Position numbers and translations under genes: made by a program
Shown here: positions 18,013 to 27,257 of the stretch, in pieces
Layout: every line of letters begins with the position of its first letter
Numbering within the stretch: the first letter of the stretch is position 1
Assembly (NCBI RefSeq): GCF_029223285.1
Contig: NZ_JARHUJ010000006.1
Coordinates: 558,001 to 622,000 of the forward strand
Length of the DNA stretch: 64,000 bases
From: Paraflavitalea sp. CAU 1676
Lineage (GTDB): Bacteria > Bacteroidota > Bacteroidia > Chitinophagales > Chitinophagaceae
Direction: 5' to 3'
Notes under the pieces: model-generated
What the model saw: the letters and a program-made list of their open reading frames with translations, nothing else
Databases searched by the model: none
What the model was told of the DNA's origin: nothing

Positions 18013-19728
18013 CTACAAATTACCTTTCTTCAGTTCGCTTACAGCATGGTCGGCAGCACGCGCCGTCAAAGCCATATAGGTCAACGAAGGGTTCTGGCAG
18101 GCCGATGAAGCCATTGCCGATCCATCGGTGATGAATACGTTCTGAACATCATGCATCTGGTTCCATTTGTTCAATACAGAAGTCTTCGGATCCTTACCCA
18201 TCCGGGCCGTACCCATTTCATGGATACAGAAACCTGGAGGAGGAGCATTGTCATACGACTTCACATTCTTTGCGCCGGCAGCTTCCAGCATCTCAACCGC
18301 CGCATTCTTCATGTCCTCACGCATCTTCTTCTCGTTTTCCTTGAACTCACAGTCGATGTCGAGCGTTGGTAAGCCCCATTTATCTTTCTTGTCCTTGTTC
18401 AAAGTAGCCTTGTTCTCGTAATAAGGCAAGTGCTCGCCCCACGAGCCCATACCCATGGTCCATACGCCCGGCTCAAGCAAACTTTCCTTCAGTTCAGCAC
18501 CGATACCTTCGCCGCCACGGCTGCGGCCACGGTTGGCGCCGCCCTGGTAACCAAAGCCACGTACGTAATCCTTGCGCATCGTGTCCGGACTGATATTCCT
18601 GAACCGCGGGATATAAATGCCATTGGGCCTGCGGCCAAAGAAATACTTGTCTTCAAAACCTTCCATTTCCCCATTGGCGCCCACACCATAGTGGTGGTCC
18701 ATCAGGTTGTGCCCTACCTGGCTGCTGGAATTACCCAGGCCATTCGGGAAGGCATCAGAAACAGAGTTAAGCAGCACGAAAGTAGTACCCAGCGTAGAAG
18801 CGTTCAGGAAAACGATCTTGGCATAGTACTCTTCAGTTTTCATCGTCTCAGCATCCATGATCCGCACACCCTTCGCGCGTTTGGTGTCTTTATCATAAAT
18901 AACCTCCAAAACAATAGAGTAAGGACGGAGCGTCAGGTTGCCGGTCTTACGGGCAGCCGGTAACGTGGCCGAATTGCTGCTGAAGTAGCCGCCGAAAGGA
19001 CAACCCTCATGGCAGCGGTTACGGTATTGGCAGGGACCACGATCGCCCACTTTGGCCGTATGGTTGGCAGAGCGTCCAATGATCATCGCGCGCTCTTTAA
19101 AGCGCTCCTTGATCCTGGCAGCAACATGCTTTTCCACGCAGTTCATTTCCATGGCTGGCAGAAATTCTCCATCAGGCAATTGAGGCAAACCATCTCGGTT
19201 ACCGTTGATGCCTGCAAATTTCTCTACATAGCTGTACCAGGGAGCCAGGTCCGCATAGCGGATGGGCCAGTCAGTACCATGACCATCCTGCGCATTCGCA
19301 CCAAAATCGATATCACTCCAGCGATAGCTCTGGCGGCCCCACATCAGTGAGCGGCCACCCACATGGTAACCCCTGATCCAGCTGAAAGGCTTCACCTGGT
19401 TATATGGGTTCTCCTGGTCGTTCACAAAGAACTTCTTCGAAACTTCATTGAAAGCATAACACTTACTCTGGATCGGACTTTTCTCCCGGTCTTCCTGGGT
19501 AAGGTTATTATGGTGGGGTAATTCCCACGGCGCTTTATCAGTATCGGTATAATCTTTAATGTGCTCCACATCCCTTCCGCGTTCCAGGAGCAGCGTCTTC
19601 AATCCTTTCTCACAAAGCTCCTTGGCAGCCCAGCCGCCGCTGATGCCGCTGCCCACTACAATAGCATCGTAGGTGTTTTGGGCAGTCGCTTTGTTGTTAA
19701 TGTTAACGTTCGATGAATCCCCGGGCAT
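18013..19728 (-). CDS. GMC oxidoreductase, glucoside-3-dehydrogenase-like large subunit (copy 1)
   Basis: A 571-residue FAD enzyme of the GMC family. The FAD motif VGSGISGGWAAKEL begins at about residue 25. A cysteine cluster C-x5-C-x3-C (Cys 233, 239, 243 in GPCQYRNRCHEGCPFGG) resembles the proposed iron-sulfur site of sugar 3-dehydrogenases. The catalytic region near the C-terminus shows HEMGTARMG and NPSLTYMALTARAADH. There is no signal peptide; export on the subunit-3 protein encoded next is likely. It would oxidise sugars or glycosides, probably at C3, passing electrons to a cytochrome. It lies 19 bases after its paralogue. Cholesterol or choline oxidases share the fold but not this cysteine cluster and partner. 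Confidence 0.85.
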   Translation of the reverse strand: MPGDSSNVNINNKATAQNTYDAIVVGSGISGGWAAKELCEKGLKTLLLERGRDVEHIKDYTDTDKAPWELPHHNNLTQEDREKSPIQSKCYAFNEVSKKFFVNDQENPYNQVKPFSWIRGYHVGGRSLMWGRQSYRWSDIDFGANAQDGHGTDWPIRYADLAPWYSYVEKFAGINGNRDGLPQLPDGEFLPAMEMNCVEKHVAARIKERFKERAMIIGRSANHTAKVGDRGPCQYRNRCHEGCPFGGYFSSNSATLPAARKTGNLTLRPYSIVLEVIYDKDTKRAKGVRIMDAETMKTEEYYAKIVFLNASTLGTTFVLLNSVSDAFPNGLGNSSSQVGHNLMDHHYGVGANGEMEGFEDKYFFGRRPNGIYIPRFRNISPDTMRKDYVRGFGYQGGANRGRSRGGEGIGAELKESLLEPGVWTMGMGSWGEHLPYYENKATLNKDKKDKWGLPTLDIDCEFKENEKKMREDMKNAAVEMLEAAGAKNVKSYDNAPPPGFCIHEMGTARMGKDPKTSVLNKWNQMHDVQNVFITDGSAMASSACQNPSLTYMALTARAADHAVSELKKGNL

Positions 19729-19747
19729 AGATTAAGTTTATAGAAAA

Positions 19748-21427
19748 TTATAGATTGCCTTTTTTCAGTTCGCTCACGGCAAAATCAGCCGCCCGCGCAG
19801 TTAAAGCCATATAGGTAAGGGAAGGATTCACACAGGAGGCCGAAGTCATACAGGCGCCGTCTGTCACGAATACATTCTTACAATCCCACACCTGGTTGTG
19901 TTCGTTCACGACAGAGGTCTTCGCATCTCTGCCCATCCGGGCCGTACCCATTTCATGAATACCCATGCCCAGCGCATAATCGCCGCGGAAACCTTTTACG
20001 TTCTTCACACCAGCGGCTTCCAGCATTTCCACGCCGTCGTTCACCATATCGTCCTGCATCTTCTTTTCATTGTCCTTGATCTCGGCATCAATGTCCAGAA
20101 CTGGCAGGCCCCATTTATCTTTTACATTTTTGTTCAGGGTGATCTTGTTATCATGGTAAGGAAGCGTCTCGCCAAAGGCGGTCATACCGATGGTCCAGTT
20201 GCCTGGTTCGGTAAGCGCTTGCTTCAGGTCGGCGCCAATGCCCAGCTCGGCCACATTGCGGCCCCAGCCTTCACGGCTGGCAGCTCCCTGATAACCAAAG
20301 CCACGCAGGTAATTCCTTTTCTCACCAAACAGGTTGCGGAAACGGGGAATATAGAAGCCGGTTGGCCTGCGGCCAAAGTAATACTTGTCCTCATAGCCCT
20401 CAACGGTACCCGAAGCGCCTAAGCGGAAGTGGTGGTCCATCAGGTTATGGCCCAGCTCACCACTGCTGCTGCCCAAACCGCCCGGCCATATATCGGTGGC
20501 CGAATTGAGCAATACCCAGGTACTGTTCATCGCCGAAGCGCAAAGGAAAACAACTTTGGCAGTGTATTCAATGGTCTTATTGGTCTCGGCATCTACGATC
20601 TCAACGCCTTTCGCTTTCTTCGCGTCCTTATCATAAAGAATGCGCGTCACGATCGAGAAGGGACGTAAAGTAAGATTGCCGGTTGCTTGTGCAGCTGGCA
20701 AAGTAGAAGATTGCGTGCTGAAGTAAGCGCCAAAGGGACAACCCAGCCAGCATTTATTGCGGTACTGGCAATTGGTACGTCCGGGCAAAGGCTTGGTAAT
20801 ATTGGCCACACGGCCAATGGTCAGCAGGCGCTGACCTTTATAATGATCTTTCAGTCGCGCAGCAACATCCTTTTCAACACAGTTCAGGTCCATTGGAGGC
20901 ATGAACTGGCCATCAGGCAATTGTGGAATGCCATCCCGGTTACCGCTGATGCCGGCAAATTTTTCAACATAGTCATACCAGGGCGCGATGTCTTTGTAGC
21001 GGATCGGCCAGTCAACCCCAATGCCTTCCTTACCGTTGGCTTCGAAGTCGAAATCGCTCCAGCGATAGCTTTGGCGTCCCCACATCAGCGAGCGACCGCC
21101 AACATGGTAGCCGCGAAACCAGTCGAAACGTTTGGTTTCAGTATAAGGACAATCTTTCTCATTGGTCCAGTAATCAAGGTTCGTTTCATTCAACGGGTAG
21201 TCGCGGTTCAGCACAGGATAGTTCTTGATCATCTCCTGCGTTTTACCGCCCCGATGAGGAAACTCCCAGGGGTTCTTATTGGCGTTCACATAGTCCTTGA
21301 CGTGCTTGATGTCGTTTCCGCGTTCCAGCAACAACACTTTCAAGCCTTTTTCGGCAAGCTCTTTCGCTGCCCAGCCACCGCTGATACCACTACCCACAAC
21401 GATCGCGTCATAAGCATTATCTGCCAT
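19748..21427 (-). CDS. GMC oxidoreductase, glucoside-3-dehydrogenase-like large subunit (copy 2)
   Basis: A 559-residue paralogue of the next gene. The FAD motif VGSGISGGWAAKEL is at about residue 11, with the same YHVGGRSLMWGRQSYRWSD block and the same C-x5-C-x3-C cluster (Cys 220, 226, 230). The C-terminal HEMGTARMGRD and NPSLTYMALTARAAD motifs match. Sequence between the motifs differs clearly from copy 1, so this is an old duplication that probably widened substrate range. No signal peptide is present. Only one subunit-3 gene exists in the operon, so both catalytic subunits may share it. Confidence 0.85.
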   Translation of the reverse strand: MADNAYDAIVVGSGISGGWAAKELAEKGLKVLLLERGNDIKHVKDYVNANKNPWEFPHRGGKTQEMIKNYPVLNRDYPLNETNLDYWTNEKDCPYTETKRFDWFRGYHVGGRSLMWGRQSYRWSDFDFEANGKEGIGVDWPIRYKDIAPWYDYVEKFAGISGNRDGIPQLPDGQFMPPMDLNCVEKDVAARLKDHYKGQRLLTIGRVANITKPLPGRTNCQYRNKCWLGCPFGAYFSTQSSTLPAAQATGNLTLRPFSIVTRILYDKDAKKAKGVEIVDAETNKTIEYTAKVVFLCASAMNSTWVLLNSATDIWPGGLGSSSGELGHNLMDHHFRLGASGTVEGYEDKYYFGRRPTGFYIPRFRNLFGEKRNYLRGFGYQGAASREGWGRNVAELGIGADLKQALTEPGNWTIGMTAFGETLPYHDNKITLNKNVKDKWGLPVLDIDAEIKDNEKKMQDDMVNDGVEMLEAAGVKNVKGFRGDYALGMGIHEMGTARMGRDAKTSVVNEHNQVWDCKNVFVTDGACMTSASCVNPSLTYMALTARAADFAVSELKKGNL

Positions 21428-21532
21428 AGTATACCGTTTTTAGTGTTTGATAAATAATTACCGGCCCTCTCCCTCACTGTCCCGACGCATGTCGGGATTG
21501 CCTTTCTGCCTTTACTCCCCCCACTGCCTTCT

Positions 21533-22426
21533 CTACACATCACAGATCTGGATCGCTTTCTCAAGCGACACCAGGCGCTCTTCATTGGTCTTGCGGGCGG
21601 GGATGAACTCCTGCGCTACATAACCCTTGAAGCCTGTTGCCAGGATAGCCTTCATGATGGCGGGATAATACAGTTCCTGCGTATCATCGATCTCGTTACG
21701 TCCTGGAACTCCACCGGTATGGTAATGTGAAATATAGTCATGACTGCTGCGGATCGTGGCGATCACATCACCTTCATCGATCTGCATATGGTAAATGTCA
21801 TAGAGCAATTTGAATTTCTCCGAGCCAATGCGCTTGGCCAGCTCTACACCCCAGGCGGTTTTATCGCACTGGTAGTCTTTATGGTTAACCTTGCTGTTCA
21901 ACAGTTCCATCACGAGGGTCACTTTGTGCTTTTCTGCCAGCGGCATCAGTTGCTTCAGGCCTTCCGCGCAGTTGTTCCAACCCGTTTCATCATCGATGCC
22001 ACGACGGTTACCGCTAAAGCAGATCAGTTGCGTGTAACCCGCCTTGGCTACCAGGGGAATCATTTCCGAATAGTTCTTGATGAGTTGAGCATGGAACTTC
22101 TTGTCGTTGAAGCCGTCGACGAGGTTGATCTCGGCGCCATTGCACATAGAGGAGTACAAGCCATATTTCTGCAAAACAGGCCAGTCTTTGGGGCCTACCA
22201 GGTCAATAGCTACAATGCCCATCTTTTTGGTCGCAGCACAAAATTCTTCCAGCGGCACGCTGCCATAACACCAGCGACATACCGAGTGATTGATATTTCC
22301 TTTCAAAGTAATTGATTTAGACTCGTCAGAGGCAGAAAAGGAGGAAAGCATGCCGGCAGCGCCAATAGCAGCAGAGCCCGCCACAATATTCTTCAGGGCA
22401 TCCCGGCGTGTTTGATTGTTGGACAT
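21533..22426 (-). CDS. Hydroxypyruvate isomerase-like TIM-barrel protein with export signal
   Basis: A 297-residue TIM-barrel protein of the hydroxypyruvate isomerase (Hyi) branch. The N-terminus MSNNQTRRDALKNIVAGSAA has twin arginines followed by a hydrophobic stretch, which suggests Tat export. Metal-ligand-type segments are VMELLNSK, LLYDIYHMQID, ISHYHTGG and YVAQEFIPA near the C-terminus. It is the second gene of the minus-strand operon, 70 bases after the MFS stop and 105 bases before GMC copy 2. In this setting it more likely processes 3-keto-sugars than hydroxypyruvate. The reaction cannot be read from sequence. Confidence 0.83.
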   Translation of the reverse strand: MSNNQTRRDALKNIVAGSAAIGAAGMLSSFSASDESKSITLKGNINHSVCRWCYGSVPLEEFCAATKKMGIVAIDLVGPKDWPVLQKYGLYSSMCNGAEINLVDGFNDKKFHAQLIKNYSEMIPLVAKAGYTQLICFSGNRRGIDDETGWNNCAEGLKQLMPLAEKHKVTLVMELLNSKVNHKDYQCDKTAWGVELAKRIGSEKFKLLYDIYHMQIDEGDVIATIRSSHDYISHYHTGGVPGRNEIDDTQELYYPAIMKAILATGFKGYVAQEFIPARKTNEERLVSLEKAIQICDV

Positions 22427-22496
22427 GAGAACGTAAATATTGAATGTACAAAAAATGTTACTTCACAAAGGCCGAAAACACATCATTAACATAACA

Positions 22497-23780
22497 CTAA
22501 GCACCCGCAACACTCAATTGCTGAGGCTTCTTTCTGCCACGCATATAGATCACCAACCCCGCGAAAGCAACCGTCAGAATGATCGGGATCACCAGGGTGG
22601 CATTCAACACAGCCGGACCCGCTGCGCTTTTCGCCGCACCCAATGCGTTCGCCATCTCGGATCCTGCAGGGGCCGCAGTATAATCAGCCAGGCTCGCACC
22701 GGAAGGCAGTTTTTCACCCACCAGCTTGTCATAATAACCGCCCATGAACATCATATAAATAGATACGGCAAACATACCCGCACCGCCCATTAGGTTCAAC
22801 CCAACAGCGCCGGTCTTGGGCAGGTTTTCCGAAACAAAACCAAGCATCGTGGGCCAGAAATAACAAACGCCCATGCCGAAGATCAGCGCTCCAACAAACA
22901 CCATATTTCCTGCAGTATGTCCAAGGAGATAGATGCCGGCAGCGGCCAGGATCGCAGAGATCAGCAAAACTCCCTGCGGAGAAAGACGGTGTACCACTGG
23001 TTCTGCCAATCCGCGGCCAACCACCATTACACCGGTAGAAACAGCCAGGATCAGGATTGCATTATCGGTCACATTCTTTAATAAGATATCGATCCACTGG
23101 CCGGTGAACAGCTCTGTAATAGCCGTACCGAACATACAGATGATCATAAAAATGAAAAGGGGATTGCCAAGCGATTTGTACATCTCGCTGGTAGAAACGC
23201 CCGCAGCAACACGTTCTGTAACAGGGAACTTCAGTCGGGAGAACAGGAAGCCATAAAGAAGCGTTGGTAATAACATAGTACCAACCTGTATCTGCCAGCT
23301 CAAACCAGCTTTAGTGAAGAAATAAACGATCAGTGTGCCGATCACAATACCACCCGGGAACCAAAGGTGAAAGTGATTCAGCTTGGTAGTCTTATTGTCT
23401 GGGTACAAAGCCGTCACCAAGGGATTACAAGCCGCTTCAACGGTGCCGTTGGCAATGCCGATCAATAATGTAGAAATGAATAAGGTCCAGTAACCACTGG
23501 CGAAAATAGTGAGGAGAATACCAGCCAGGTGAAAAACGAAGGCCATCACCAGCAAACGCTTCATGCCGATAGCGTCAACGATCATACCCCCAATAACAAC
23601 CGCAAGAGGAAAACCCCAGAAAGCAGTGGCGGCAATAACACCCAGCTGCGAAGCATTTAATTGGAACTCGGTACCAAGTTTACCGAGAATACCCGCACGA
23701 ATACCGAAAGACAAAGAAGTAACCAAAAGGGCAAGACAGCTGGCCCAGAATAACTGACCACGTTGGATGGTTGATTGCAT
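22497..23780 (-). CDS. MFS sugar transporter
   Basis: A 427-residue inner-membrane carrier with about 12 hydrophobic segments. GMIVDAIGMKRLLVMAF is the MFS loop between helices 2 and 3. EAACNPLVTALYP is reminiscent of the FucP/sugar:H+ symporter group. It is the first gene of the six-gene minus-strand operon (MFS, Hyi-like barrel, two GMC subunits, subunit 3, TIM barrel) and would import the products of periplasmic sugar oxidation. A TACATTTG element (minus strand, 23824-23817) sits about 37 bases upstream as a candidate promoter -7 box, but I see no matching upstream box. Confidence 0.85.
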   Translation of the reverse strand: MQSTIQRGQLFWASCLALLVTSLSFGIRAGILGKLGTEFQLNASQLGVIAATAFWGFPLAVVIGGMIVDAIGMKRLLVMAFVFHLAGILLTIFASGYWTLFISTLLIGIANGTVEAACNPLVTALYPDNKTTKLNHFHLWFPGGIVIGTLIVYFFTKAGLSWQIQVGTMLLPTLLYGFLFSRLKFPVTERVAAGVSTSEMYKSLGNPLFIFMIICMFGTAITELFTGQWIDILLKNVTDNAILILAVSTGVMVVGRGLAEPVVHRLSPQGVLLISAILAAAGIYLLGHTAGNMVFVGALIFGMGVCYFWPTMLGFVSENLPKTGAVGLNLMGGAGMFAVSIYMMFMGGYYDKLVGEKLPSGASLADYTAAPAGSEMANALGAAKSAAGPAVLNATLVIPIILTVAFAGLVIYMRGRKKPQQLSVAGA

Positions 23781-24142
23781 GGCAAGGAGTTTTTATTTGT
23801 GAAAATCGTTAGGAAACAAATGTATACTACAGGATCAACAACACCCGTCCACCGTCACCGGATCATCTAACGCACGCCCCACGATTCACAGCCCGTCTAC
23901 ACAAAAGCCTTACGCACAAATCCTATTGTCGAAACAAAACCACGCATCCCTAAACCAACTTTGACATAAAATCCGGCCTATTTAATATTCCTTTAATTTG
24001 CAAAACTTATCACTTCCTGCTTACCTTTAGCGGCGTTTCGACGTATTGAACAATTTTCAATATACGGTCGTAAATGTAAATTTTTTATTTTTAAATCGCA
24101 TTGTTCTTTTAACAATTTATAATACTTTCTAATCATTTTTAC
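23781..24142. promoter_or_regulatory. Divergent control region between the MFS and Gfo/Idh operons
   Basis: This 362-bp gap drives two operons in opposite directions and holds no gene. The half next to the Gfo/Idh gene is very AT-rich. ATTGTT-CTTTT-AACAAT (24100-24116) is an inverted repeat 27 bases before that start and may be an operator. TACATTTG on the minus strand (23824-23817) is a candidate -7 element for the MFS operon. Confidence 0.4.
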
Positions 24143-25309
24143 ATGAACCGAAAACTTCGAATGGGAATGGTGGGTGGAGGTAAAGATGCCTTCATCGGCG
24201 CTATTCACCGCATTGCAGCCAATATGGATGGATTGATAGAACTCGCCGCAGGAGCACTTAGCATCAATCCCGAAATTGCGAAAGACTCAGGCAAAACGTT
24301 GTTCCTTCCCGAAGATCGCATATACCTCACGTTTGAGGAAATGATCGAGAAAGAAAGCAAACTCCCGGCAGATAAACGAATAGACTTCATCACCATCGTT
24401 ACGCCCAACTTCGCACACTTCGCACCGGCTATGAAAGCCCTCGAAAACGGTTTTCATGTCGTGATCGAAAAGCCCATCACCTTCACCATCGATGAGGCCA
24501 AAGAGTTGAAAAAGAAAGTAGACGAAACAGGACTCATCCTCGCACTCACGCATACATACTCCGGCTACCCCATGGTAAAACAAGCCCGTGCAATGGTACA
24601 GGGTGGCGAACTCGGAAAGATCCGCAAGATCTGGGTCGAGTATCCCCAGGGATGGCTCAGCAAACTCAGCGAGCGCGAAGGCAACGCACAGGCAGCCTGG
24701 CGCACCGATCCCAAAAAATCAGGCAAGAGCGGATGCATGGGCGATATCGGAACCCACGCAGCACACCTCGCAGAATATATATCCGGATTGAAGATCACGC
24801 ACCTCTGTGCCGATCTCAAAGTAATGGTGCCCGGCCGCGCATTGGATGATGATGGCAATGTGCTCCTCAAGTTCGACAACGGCGCAGCAGGCGTACTCAT
24901 GGCATCGCAGGTAGCAGCCGGCGAAGAGAACGCACTGAAGATCCGCATCTACGGCGAAAAAGGCGGCATCGAATGGGCACAGCACGAACCCAATACCCTC
25001 CTGGTAAAATGGCTCGACGCACCCACACAGATACTCCGCGCCGGCGGCAACTACGGCGACCGCCTCTCCTCTTATGCAACCCACAACTGCCGTACTCCCG
25101 GCGGACACCCCGAAGGATACCTCGAAGCATTCGGTAATATCTACCGCAACTTCGCCCTCACCCTCGGCGCCCGCATCGATGGCACACAACCTACCAAAGA
25201 AATGCTCGACTTCCCCCGTGTGGAAGAAGGCATCCGAGGTATGGCATTCATCGACAACGTGGTAGAAAGCGCTGCGGCTACTGTTAAATGGACAGAATTT
25301 AAAGTTTAG
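24143..25309 (+). CDS. Gfo/Idh/MocA-family oxidoreductase (cytoplasmic)
   Basis: A 388-residue NAD(P)-dependent oxidoreductase. The nucleotide-binding motif is GMVGGGKDAFIGAIHR near the start, and the family EKP motif appears as VIEKPITF around residue 112. The substrate-side GDIGTHAAHLAEYI segment carries the usual catalytic His. No signal peptide, so it is cytoplasmic. Relatives reduce or oxidise sugars at C3 and are found with DUF1080 and TIM-barrel genes in 3-keto-glycoside operons. It is the first plus-strand gene, divergent from the MFS/GMC operon, and could reduce imported 3-keto sugars. Confidence 0.88.
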   Translation: MNRKLRMGMVGGGKDAFIGAIHRIAANMDGLIELAAGALSINPEIAKDSGKTLFLPEDRIYLTFEEMIEKESKLPADKRIDFITIVTPNFAHFAPAMKALENGFHVVIEKPITFTIDEAKELKKKVDETGLILALTHTYSGYPMVKQARAMVQGGELGKIRKIWVEYPQGWLSKLSEREGNAQAAWRTDPKKSGKSGCMGDIGTHAAHLAEYISGLKITHLCADLKVMVPGRALDDDGNVLLKFDNGAAGVLMASQVAAGEENALKIRIYGEKGGIEWAQHEPNTLLVKWLDAPTQILRAGGNYGDRLSSYATHNCRTPGGHPEGYLEAFGNIYRNFALTLGARIDGTQPTKEMLDFPRVEEGIRGMAFIDNVVESAAATVKWTEFKV

Positions 25310-25320
25310 ATAGATATCAT

Positions 25321-25352
25321 CAAGCTGGCCGCATGAAACGTCGGCCAGCTTG
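25321..25352 (+). terminator. Intercistronic hairpin
   Basis: CAAGCTGGCCG (25321-25331) and CGGCCAGCTTG (25342-25352) form a perfect 11-bp stem with a 10-base loop. No T-run follows. Lying between two same-strand genes of one pathway, it may be a partial terminator or an mRNA-stability element. Confidence 0.45.
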
Positions 25353-25420
25353 AAATTCAACCCGCTGAAGATCTTCAGCACCAACCAGCCTTTACATTCA
25401 TTTTAGAAACCAAAAGCTAT

Positions 25421-26473
25421 ATGAAGACAATAAAAGGTCCCGGCATATTCCTCGCCCAGTTCATGGGCGATAAAGCCCCCTTCAATGACCTGATATCCAT
25501 TTGCAAATGGGCAAAGGAATTGGGTTTTGTCGGCGTACAGATCCCCACCTGGGACAGCCGCTGCATCGATCTCCAGAAAGTGGCAGAAAGCAAAACCTTC
25601 GCCGACGAATACAAAGGAAAAATAGAAGCAGCTGGCATGCAGATCACCGAGCTGTCCACCCACCTGCAGGGGCAACTCGTGGCCGTGCATCCCGCCTACG
25701 ACACCCTGTTCGATGGATTCGCCCCCGAGTCCGTACGCAACAATCCCAAGGCACGCACCGAATGGGCTGTGCAACAGCTCAAGTGGGCGGCAAAAGCCTC
25801 CCAAAACCTCGGCCTCAACGCCCACGCCACCTTTAGCGGCGCCTTGCTTTGGCCCACCGTATACCCCTGGCCCCAGCGCCCGGCCGGATTGGTGGAAACA
25901 GGTTTCAAAGAACTGGCCAACCGCTGGTTGCCCATCCTCAACGAGTTCGATGCCAATGGGGTAGACCTTTGCTACGAAATACACCCCGGCGAAGACCTCC
26001 ACGATGGCATCTCCTACGAGATGTTCCTGGAACATACCAACAACCACCCCAGGGCATGCCTCCTGTACGATCCCTCACACTTCGTACTGCAGAGCCTCAA
26101 TTACCTGGAGTACATCGATAACTACCACGAGCGCATTCGCATGTTCCATGTAAAGGATGCCGAGTTCAACCCCACTGGAAAACAAGGCGTTTATGGAGGA
26201 TACCAATCCTGGATCAACCGCGCCGGCCGCTTCCGCTCGCTGGGCGATGGACAGGTGGATTTCAAATCCATTTTTAGCAAGCTCACCGCGTACGATTATA
26301 GTGGCTGGGCTGTCATGGAATGGGAATGTTGCATCAAACACCCCGAAGACGGAGCCAGAGAAGGAGCCCCCTTCATCAAGGACCATATCATCCGGGTAAC
26401 AGAAAAAGCATTCGACGATTTCGCAGGCACCGGCAGCGATGAAAAATTTAATCGCTCAGTGTTGGGTTTGTAA
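25421..26473 (+). CDS. Sugar phosphate isomerase/epimerase-family TIM barrel (cytoplasmic)
   Basis: A 350-residue xylose-isomerase-like TIM barrel without a signal peptide. Candidate metal ligands are in CYEIHPGED (Glu), LLYDPSHF (Asp/His), MFHVKDAEF (His) and AVMEWECC (Glu). Its size and motifs recall E. coli YcjR-type enzymes that act on 3-keto sugars (family knowledge, not proof). It follows the Gfo/Idh gene by 111 bases with a hairpin between, and precedes a cytochrome c gene. A role as an epimerase or hydratase on imported 3-keto sugars is a reasonable inference. Confidence 0.84.
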   Translation: MKTIKGPGIFLAQFMGDKAPFNDLISICKWAKELGFVGVQIPTWDSRCIDLQKVAESKTFADEYKGKIEAAGMQITELSTHLQGQLVAVHPAYDTLFDGFAPESVRNNPKARTEWAVQQLKWAAKASQNLGLNAHATFSGALLWPTVYPWPQRPAGLVETGFKELANRWLPILNEFDANGVDLCYEIHPGEDLHDGISYEMFLEHTNNHPRACLLYDPSHFVLQSLNYLEYIDNYHERIRMFHVKDAEFNPTGKQGVYGGYQSWINRAGRFRSLGDGQVDFKSIFSKLTAYDYSGWAVMEWECCIKHPEDGAREGAPFIKDHIIRVTEKAFDDFAGTGSDEKFNRSVLGL

Positions 26474-26528
26474 AGTAAATTGCGCCCGCTTGCGTCATCT
26501 ATTTGTCATTTATTAAACAAAGTTGCAC

Positions 26529-26909
26529 ATGAAAAAGCTGATGATCGCTTTTTTGATCTCCGGAGCCCTGGCCGCTTGTGGTGGAGAGGAAAAAAAGCCC
26601 GCCGAAGGCAAAACAGAAGAGAAAAAAGAAGCTGGTACCGTAGAGGTAGCCAATCAGAAAGGCCTCGAGCTGATCGGAGCCAGTGACTGTACAACCTGTC
26701 ACAAGATCAGCGAGAAAAATATCGGACCCGCTTATACCGACGTAGCCGCTAAGTATGAAAATACCGATGCAAACGTTGCGATCCTGGTAGAAAAAGTGAT
26801 CAAGGGCGGACAAGGTAATTGGGGCACCGTACCCATGACACCGCATCCTGCATTGAGCAAGGAAGATGCTACCGAAATGGTGAAGTACATCCTCGGACTG
26901 AAGAAGTAA
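26529..26909 (+). CDS. Class I c-type cytochrome lipoprotein
   Basis: A 126-residue monohaem cytochrome. The ATG at 26529 gives MKKLMIAFLISGALAAC, a lipoprotein signal with Cys 17. A charged linker follows, then the haem site CTTCH (Cys 54, Cys 57, His 58) and the distal Met in VPMTPHP (Met 103). It would sit on the periplasmic face of a membrane and shuttle electrons. Beside the GMC dehydrogenase operon it is the natural acceptor for electrons from sugar oxidation. A strong terminator follows 21 bases after the stop. Confidence 0.9.
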   Translation: MKKLMIAFLISGALAACGGEEKKPAEGKTEEKKEAGTVEVANQKGLELIGASDCTTCHKISEKNIGPAYTDVAAKYENTDANVAILVEKVIKGGQGNWGTVPMTPHPALSKEDATEMVKYILGLKK

Positions 26910-27257
26910 TTAGCTATCAGAAGATACCACAACAGGTTTTACTGATTGTCGGGAACCCCGCACAGTAAAACCTGTTTTTTTGTGCTTGGCCCACCCCAAC
27001 TTCTTTTCCAAACACGGTAAAGCACCCGCCCCATTCTCCGCTATCCAAAGCCCAGCCTTCAACACATTCAACAACAATGGTTCGTTAACTTTTTAACTAC
27101 TGCCGGCAAGCTCCTGCGGGATGCAACCTTTTCCCCTCAAAACCAGCCCCATCGCGGGCCCCATCAAAAACATTTTTTCGTTCAATGTCAAAAGAACAAT
27201 CTATTTCAAGCACGTTATTCCATAAAAATCCCGTACTTTGAACTCAAATTTTTTACA
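26910..27257. other. Intergenic gap between cytochrome c and DUF1080 genes
   Basis: Apart from the terminator at 26931-26980 this 348-bp stretch holds no gene. It likely contains the promoter of the DUF1080 gene at 27258; TACTTTG (27232-27238) is one base short of the TAnnTTTG pattern, so I do not call it. Confidence 0.4.
26931..26980 (+). terminator. Intrinsic terminator after cytochrome c gene
   Basis: AACAGGTTTTACT (26931-26943) pairs perfectly with AGTAAAACCTGTT (26964-26976), a 13-bp stem with a 20-base loop that can itself fold (CGGG/CCCG). A run of T follows immediately. Confidence 0.85.

Noticed and set aside
23961-23988. TTGACA-N16-TAATAT, like an E. coli sigma-70 promoter, upstream of the Gfo/Idh gene
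   Set aside because: Bacteroidota use a different consensus (TTTG...TAnnTTTG); such AT-rich matches occur by chance in this gap.
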